Source: Syntrophorhabdus sp. PtaB.Bin047
GTDB taxonomy: Bacteria > Desulfobacterota > Syntrophorhabdia > Syntrophorhabdales > Syntrophorhabdaceae
Reading direction: 5' to 3'
Assembly (NCBI GenBank): GCA_002067235.1
Contig: MVQP01000016.1
Location: 1 to 44,457 of the forward strand
Length of the DNA: 44,457 nt
Below are positions 40,244 through 44,457 of the stretch, in pieces (within the stretch, counting starts at the first letter, position 1; every line of letters starts with the position of its first letter). The translations under genes and the position numbers were made by a program. The notes under the pieces are model-generated. The model was given only the letters and a program-made list of their open reading frames with translations, had not been told where the DNA came from and made no database searches.

Positions 40244-42523
40244 ATGAAGGACGATCTCAATATCGTAGGCAAAAGGGTTGTGCGGAGCGATTCCCTCGCA
40301 AAAGTGACGGGCGAGGCACGCTATACGGCCGACCTTACATTCCCCGGCATGCTCGTGGCAAAGGTTCTGAGGAGCCCTTACCCCCACGCGAAGATCGTGG
40401 GCATCGATGTCTCGAAGGCCCTCAAGGTGCCCGGCGTCAAGGCCGCCGTCAGCGGCTTTGATTCCTATGGTGTAAAATGGGGTGTTTTCCGGTATACTCA
40501 GGACCATGCCATGCTCCACACCGACAAGGTGCGGTACATCGGCGAGGATGTGGCGGCGGTGGCTGCCGTCGACGAGGAGACGGCGATGGAGGCCCTCTCC
40601 CGCATCAAGGTGGACTATGAGCCCCTGCCAGCCGTTTTTGACCCCTTTGAATCGATGAAGGACGGCGCGCCACAGATCCATGAGCAATACAAGAACAACA
40701 TCAACATCCATATCAATATTGATGTGGGCGAGGTCGACAGGGCCATGGAAAAGGCGTATCTGGTCAGGGAGGACACCTTCAAGGCTGCCGGAGAGGCGTA
40801 TGCCATGATGGAACCTTACGCCGTGGTCGCCTCTTTCAAGAATGGCTACCTCGACCTCTACATGCCGAACGCGGGGCCCCATGTCCGGGCCAAGGCCCTG
40901 TCGAACATGCTCAAGCTGCCCCTCAACAGGGTGCGCATCCGCCACATCAATTCCGGCGGGGCCTTCGGGGGACGCTCCGAGGTGGCGCCGGGGGACCTTG
41001 TGGCATCACTCCTGGCCATCAAGTCCGGCAGGCCCGTGAAACTGGTCCTGTCCCGCGAGGAGAATGCGACTAGCTCCCGGCAGGTCCACGACATTATCGC
41101 CACGATCAAGACGGGTATGAAGAAGGACGGCACAATCCTTGCCAAGGACTACAAGGTAATATACGACGGCGGCGCCTACAGCTCCACGGGGCCCATCGCC
41201 ACGTCCATACCTTTCTATGTCTATGAAGAATGCTACCGTTTCCCGAACGTCCGGTACAACGGCTACAGGGTGTTCACGAACAAGGGTATCCGCGGGATGT
41301 ACGGCTGCCATGGCCGGGCCTTTCTTGCGGGCAACGAGGCGCAGATGGACGTGATGGCGAAGGAGCTTGGTCTCGACCCGGTGGATGTGCGTCTCAAGAA
41401 CGGCCTCAAGTCCGGCGAGATGACGGCGACGAAATCGAAGATCACGAGCTGCGGCCTGAAAGAGACCATAATGACCGCCTCGGAGAAGACCAATTTCAGA
41501 AAGAGGTGGGCGAAGCCTTCAAGGCTCAAAGGCGTCGGCATGGGATGTGTTGCCATCATGTGCGGTTTTCCCATGGGGTTCCGGTCAGGCTCGTCCTGCT
41601 ATGTCAAGATCAACGATGACGGCCAGGTGACGCTCGTGACGGGACTTGTCGACAACGGGCAGGGGAATGAATCGATGGTAATCCAGGTGGCCTCCGAGGT
41701 CCTCGGAGTGCCGATGGCGGATATTAACCTCGTAAACGCCGACACGGAAGTGACGAACCTTGACCCGGGCGCCTATTCACAGGCTGCTGCCTTTGTGGGG
41801 GCCAACGCCGTGAGGGTTGCCTGCGAGAACGCGCGCGAAAAGATCGTCGCCATCGCGGCTGAAAAATTGAAAGTGAAGGTGAAGGACGTCGGTCTCAAGG
41901 ACGGCAGCGCCTACTCCCTGAAGAATCCCGACAAGAAGATGCCCATATCCTGGGTGGTGCGGGAGGCCTTCTTCAGGGGAGAACCGATCACCGGAACGGG
42001 CTCCTTCTTCCCGAATATTGATTTCGAGAGGGAGTGGGTGACGAGACCCTGGGGCCAGATGGCGGGGACCTTCTCTTTCGGGACCTCCATCGCTGAGGTG
42101 AACATTGACGGTGAGACGGGTAAGATCACCATGCCCCGATTCACCTCCGCCCACGACTGCGGGCGTGCCATAAACCCCATGGCCGTCGAAGGCCAGATGG
42201 AAGGCTCCATCCAGCAGGCGGGGGTCGCGGCAATCACCGAAGGGAACCTCTGGGACGGGGGGTATCTGCTTAACCCCAACCTTCTTGAGTACAAGGTTCC
42301 CCTGGCGTGCGACATGCCCGATATGGACACGATCATAGTGAGCTCGCGCGACCCTGCCGGACCTTTCGGTGCCAAGGAAGGGGGTCTCACGGTGCGCATG
42401 AACGCATACAGCGCTGTTGCCTGCGCGGTCGCGAACGCGACAGGAGAGTTGTTCAGCGAACTGCCTCTCACCCCTGACAGGGTGATGAAGATGCTGGAAC
42501 GAAAGAAGGGGGTGAAGGGATGA
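40244..42523 (+). CDS. Molybdenum enzyme 2, large subunit (4-hydroxybenzoyl-CoA reductase alpha-like, catalytic Glu absent)
   Basis: A 759-residue xanthine-dehydrogenase-family large subunit, near the length of HcrA. It has SGGAFGGR (pterin loop), GIRGMYG and GQGNESMVIQV. The C-terminal catalytic motif, normally GxKGxGE or in HcrA-like proteins KExGE, reads GAKEGGL: Leu715 stands where the Glu should be. The PQ after the RG.G loop is also replaced (YGCHGR). Thus ordinary water-based hydroxylation is doubtful. With the HcrB-like subunit it suggests a low-potential reductase acting on an aryl-CoA. I propose 2-aminobenzoyl-CoA as the substrate, by pathway logic only. Confidence 0.85.
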   Translation: MKDDLNIVGKRVVRSDSLAKVTGEARYTADLTFPGMLVAKVLRSPYPHAKIVGIDVSKALKVPGVKAAVSGFDSYGVKWGVFRYTQDHAMLHTDKVRYIGEDVAAVAAVDEETAMEALSRIKVDYEPLPAVFDPFESMKDGAPQIHEQYKNNINIHINIDVGEVDRAMEKAYLVREDTFKAAGEAYAMMEPYAVVASFKNGYLDLYMPNAGPHVRAKALSNMLKLPLNRVRIRHINSGGAFGGRSEVAPGDLVASLLAIKSGRPVKLVLSREENATSSRQVHDIIATIKTGMKKDGTILAKDYKVIYDGGAYSSTGPIATSIPFYVYEECYRFPNVRYNGYRVFTNKGIRGMYGCHGRAFLAGNEAQMDVMAKELGLDPVDVRLKNGLKSGEMTATKSKITSCGLKETIMTASEKTNFRKRWAKPSRLKGVGMGCVAIMCGFPMGFRSGSSCYVKINDDGQVTLVTGLVDNGQGNESMVIQVASEVLGVPMADINLVNADTEVTNLDPGAYSQAAAFVGANAVRVACENAREKIVAIAAEKLKVKVKDVGLKDGSAYSLKNPDKKMPISWVVREAFFRGEPITGTGSFFPNIDFEREWVTRPWGQMAGTFSFGTSIAEVNIDGETGKITMPRFTSAHDCGRAINPMAVEGQMEGSIQQAGVAAITEGNLWDGGYLLNPNLLEYKVPLACDMPDMDTIIVSSRDPAGPFGAKEGGLTVRMNAYSAVACAVANATGELFSELPLTPDRVMKMLERKKGVKG

Positions 42524-43470
42524 TCCTGCCACAGTTTGAATACAGGAGAGCACGGAGCGTGGCCGACGCGGTTGCCCTCTACAAGAAGGAGAAGGGTAAG
42601 GCGCTTTACCTCGCCGGGGGAACGGACCTGATCCCGCTCGTGAAGCTGAGGCTGCAGGCGCCGAAGGCGGTCATCGACTTGAAGGGAATAGAGGACTTGA
42701 GGATCATCGCCTCCCGCGGCGGGTCCTTATCAGTGGGCGCGAACGTCACCCTCTTCGATCTCAAGAAGGATCCCGTGATAGCCGCGCACTTCCCGGTTCT
42801 CATCGAGTCGCTCGAAGCCACGGCCTGTGAGACGCTCCAGATGCGCGGCACCCTGGGCGGCAATATCCTCCAGGGCACGCGTTGCCTCGAGTACAACCAG
42901 TCACTCGAATGGCGGAAGGCCCGGGGCTTCTGTCTCAAGACGGGCGGTAAGGAATGCAACGTCGTCAGGGGTGCGAAGACGTGTTTTGCCAATTATTGCA
43001 GCGACAATGCCCCCTCGCTCATCAGCCTCGGTGCGCAGCTGCGGTTTACAGGCCCCGGCGGGGAACGTACGGTGAAGCTGGAAAGTCTTTTCACCGGGGA
43101 TGCCAGAACGCCTTTTGCCATGGAGGGAGGCGAGGTGCTGACGCACATACTTATCCCCCTCAAAAAGACAAAAGGGGCTTACGAGAAGCTGCGCGTCCGC
43201 GAGTCCATGGACTATCCGCTGGTCGGCGCCGCCGTGTCTGTTATCGACGGGAAGGCACGGGTCTGCGTGGGTGGTGTGGGAGGTGCCCCCCGCCTGTATG
43301 TCATCGGGGATATCAGGGACGCAGCCGCCGTCAGGGATGTGGCTGAAAAGGCGTCCGCCGACGCGAAGCCGGTCGCGAACGCGACGGTCTCACCGGTCTA
43401 CCGGAAAAAGATGGTGGGAACCCTGGTCAAGCGGGCCGTCAGGAGAGCTCTTGCGGAGGGTAAACGATGA
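42520..43470 (+). CDS. Molybdenum enzyme 2, FAD/[4Fe-4S] subunit (4-hydroxybenzoyl-CoA reductase beta-like)
   Basis: A 316-residue FAD subunit (LAGGTDLIPL, TLGGNILQGT) with an insert carrying Cys122, Cys138, Cys146 and Cys155. Spacing (x15, x7, x8) and even numbering are those I recall for Thauera aromatica HcrB, where these cysteines bind the extra [4Fe-4S] cluster that feeds low-potential electrons into the enzyme. The surrounding RCLEYNQS...GFCLK and CNVVRGAKTC text also follows HcrB. The subunit of enzyme 1 (31980) lacks this insert. Its ATG overlaps the previous stop (ATGA). Confidence 0.92.
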   Translation: MILPQFEYRRARSVADAVALYKKEKGKALYLAGGTDLIPLVKLRLQAPKAVIDLKGIEDLRIIASRGGSLSVGANVTLFDLKKDPVIAAHFPVLIESLEATACETLQMRGTLGGNILQGTRCLEYNQSLEWRKARGFCLKTGGKECNVVRGAKTCFANYCSDNAPSLISLGAQLRFTGPGGERTVKLESLFTGDARTPFAMEGGEVLTHILIPLKKTKGAYEKLRVRESMDYPLVGAAVSVIDGKARVCVGGVGGAPRLYVIGDIRDAAAVRDVAEKASADAKPVANATVSPVYRKKMVGTLVKRAVRRALAEGKR

Positions 43471-43943
43471 AAACGATAAAAGTCAGCTTCAATATAAACA
43501 ATGAAGATGTCGCCCTCGACGTGAGACCCTATGAGACCCTTCTCGAAACCCTTCGTGAGCGGCTGTTCCTCACCGGAGCGAAGGAGGCTTGCGGATTGGG
43601 CGCATGCGGCGCCTGCACGGTGGTGGTAAACGGCATACCACTCAGGTCTTGCCTCGTTCTGACTCCCGAGGTTGAAGGAGCGACGATCACCACGGTGGAG
43701 GGATTGAGAGAGGACGGGAAACTGCACCCGCTGCAGGAGACGTTCATGGAGAAGGGCGCCGTCCAGTGCGGTTTCTGCACCTCCGGCATGATCATGACCG
43801 CGAAGGCCCTCCTCGACAGGAAGAAGAAGCCGACAAAGAAGGAGATCGTCACGACGATATCCTCCAACATCTGCCGCTGCACGGGCTACAAGAAGATAGT
43901 CGAGGCGGTGGAAGAGGCGGCCAAAAGAATGGCAACCGCTTGA
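43467..43943 (+). CDS. Molybdenum enzyme 2, [2Fe-2S] subunit (4-hydroxybenzoyl-CoA reductase gamma-like)
   Basis: A 158-residue two-cluster subunit with ACGLGACGACTV plus a later RSCLV cysteine, then CGFCTSGM and CRCTGY. All eight ligand cysteines are seen. It overlaps the end of the beta-like subunit gene by four bases (ATGA), so the three subunits are coupled in the order alpha-beta-gamma. Electrons would run from ferredoxin through the [4Fe-4S] and FAD of the beta subunit and these clusters to molybdenum. Confidence 0.92.
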   Translation: MKTIKVSFNINNEDVALDVRPYETLLETLRERLFLTGAKEACGLGACGACTVVVNGIPLRSCLVLTPEVEGATITTVEGLREDGKLHPLQETFMEKGAVQCGFCTSGMIMTAKALLDRKKKPTKKEIVTTISSNICRCTGYKKIVEAVEEAAKRMATA

Positions 43944-43966
43944 GAGGCTGTTGAAGGTAAGAAACC

Positions 43967-44006
43967 TACAGGTCCTGCGGGTCGTGTGCCTCCCGGGGGA
44001 CCTGTA
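43967..44006. terminator. Hairpin after the second molybdenum enzyme operon
   Basis: TACAGGTCC (43967-43975) pairs with GGACCTGTA (43998-44006), with an inner CGGG/CCCG pairing. There is no good U-run (ATATTC follows), so it may only weakly terminate or may protect the message 3' end. A perfect TATAAT lies at 44026-44031 before the next gene, but no good -35 accompanies it. Confidence 0.5.
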
Positions 44007-44065
44007 ATATTCATCGTTTGTGTTGTATAATATCTCATGAGATACAGAGGCTTGGAGGTGCGGCG

Positions 44066-44359
44066 ATGAAGATCAGGGTTAAGGTTGATTCGAACCTTCG
44101 GATCAAGAACGTTTTTGAGCCCCCGCTCGAACTGGAGATGAGTCAGGACGAGAATACCTTGAAGGATGTTCTCGGCAAACTCTCCGAGCAGTATCCCTAC
44201 CTGAGGTTTCTGGAGAAGGGGGAGATGGGCGACGACCTCCATCACCTGTACCTTAACGGAGAAAGCCATTTTTCATTCCCCGAAGGACTGAACAGAAAGA
44301 TAACGGAAGGCGACACGGTCCGCGTGGACGCCTACATGGACCCCCTGGCCGGGGGATAA
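44066..44359 (+). CDS. MoaD/ThiS-like ubiquitin-fold sulfur carrier
   Basis: A 97-residue beta-grasp protein ending in Gly-Gly (DPLAGG), the hallmark of sulfur carriers that are adenylated and thiocarboxylated at the C-terminus. The strand VKVDSNLRIK, the TLKDVLGKLSEQYPYL helix and the ITEGDTVRVDAYMDPLAGG tail fit MoaD/ThiS. It is a little longer than typical MoaD (about 81). TTGGAGG fixes the ATG at 44066. Placed after two molybdenum enzymes and a desulfurase-like protein, it may serve molybdopterin dithiolene synthesis or cofactor sulfuration; no MoeB-like activator is in the window. Confidence 0.8.
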   Translation: MKIRVKVDSNLRIKNVFEPPLELEMSQDENTLKDVLGKLSEQYPYLRFLEKGEMGDDLHHLYLNGESHFSFPEGLNRKITEGDTVRVDAYMDPLAGG

Positions 44360-44457
44360 AAACGGTTCCAGGTCTCAGGTTCCAGCAACTGTGTTGAATG
44401 TCAATTGATTTCTTTTTCATGAACGGGCCTCCGCCCATGTTGCTTTGTTCTTCATCA
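44360..44457. repeat. Right edge: tandem GGTTCCAG words and small hairpin
   Basis: GGTTCCAG occurs at 44364-44371 and 44378-44385, the left half of what may be another word-repeat palindrome cut by the window edge or degenerate. A short GGGC/GCCC hairpin near 44425-44437 followed by T-rich sequence could be a terminator of the long gene row. No gene is visible. Confidence 0.4.

Noticed and set aside
44003..44031. Promoter for the MoaD-like gene
   Set aside because: A perfect TATAAT (44026-44031) is present but the -35 position (TGTAAT) is poor and lies in the preceding hairpin; too weak to list.

Overview
The window looks like a chromosome segment of a strictly anaerobic, GC-rich bacterium, most likely a syntrophic deltaproteobacterium of the Syntrophorhabdus/Syntrophus kind. 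This is inferred from gene content: a formate channel, TRAP transport, a full EtfBA-FixCX electron route, a B12-dependent acyl-CoA mutase, a radical 4-hydroxybutyryl-CoA-dehydratase homologue and two molybdenum hydroxylase-type enzymes. No rRNA, tRNA, CRISPR or insertion sequence was seen.

Layout. Positions 1-9857 hold housekeeping and small metabolic genes: a cut-off cold-shock gene (minus), an alpha/beta hydrolase and a formate/nitrite channel (plus), then a minus-strand series (class I aminotransferase, GyrI-like protein, thioesterase, UPF0182 membrane protein, succinyl-CoA-ligase-type sucD and sucC). The aminotransferase is preceded by what reads as a complete ribosome-dependent attenuator: a promoter with a perfect -35, a 25-codon leader peptide with seven consecutive tyrosine codons, and two hairpins that can exchange arms, the second being a terminator with a U-run. 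Positions 10223-12392 (plus) carry a GntR regulator and an AbfD-like dehydratase; 12483-15414 (minus) a three-gene TRAP transporter.

From 15930 to 44359 all 25 genes run on the plus strand with short gaps or overlaps. The first 17 (to 35889) match, step for step, the anaerobic indole-3-acetate (iaa) route known from Aromatoleum: a three-subunit molybdenum hydroxylase (indoleacetate oxidation), a hydantoinase-like ATP-dependent pair (ring opening), a PaaK-type CoA ligase, a family III CoA transferase, a two-part B12 acyl-CoA mutase with its MeaB chaperone, and two acyl-CoA dehydrogenases that both lack the usual catalytic glutamate, as expected for decarboxylating benzylmalonyl-CoA dehydrogenases. 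EtfBA-FixCX would take the electrons.

The last part (35977-44359) holds a cysteine-desulfurase-like protein, an epimerase-like VOC protein, a saccharopine-dehydrogenase-like protein, a class III aminotransferase, a second molybdenum enzyme and a MoaD/ThiS-like carrier. This second enzyme has the four-cysteine [4Fe-4S] insert typical of 4-hydroxybenzoyl-CoA reductase, but its large subunit has Leu where the family's catalytic Glu should be. Since the indoleacetate route ends at 2-aminobenzoyl-CoA, I propose (inference only) that it reductively deaminates 2-aminobenzoyl-CoA to benzoyl-CoA, an activity reported in anaerobes for which I know of no assigned gene.

Several intergenic spaces contain short-word palindromic repeats of different sequence but similar design, and the two divergent regulatory regions (9890-9952 and 15739-15836) carry good promoters overlapped by candidate operators.
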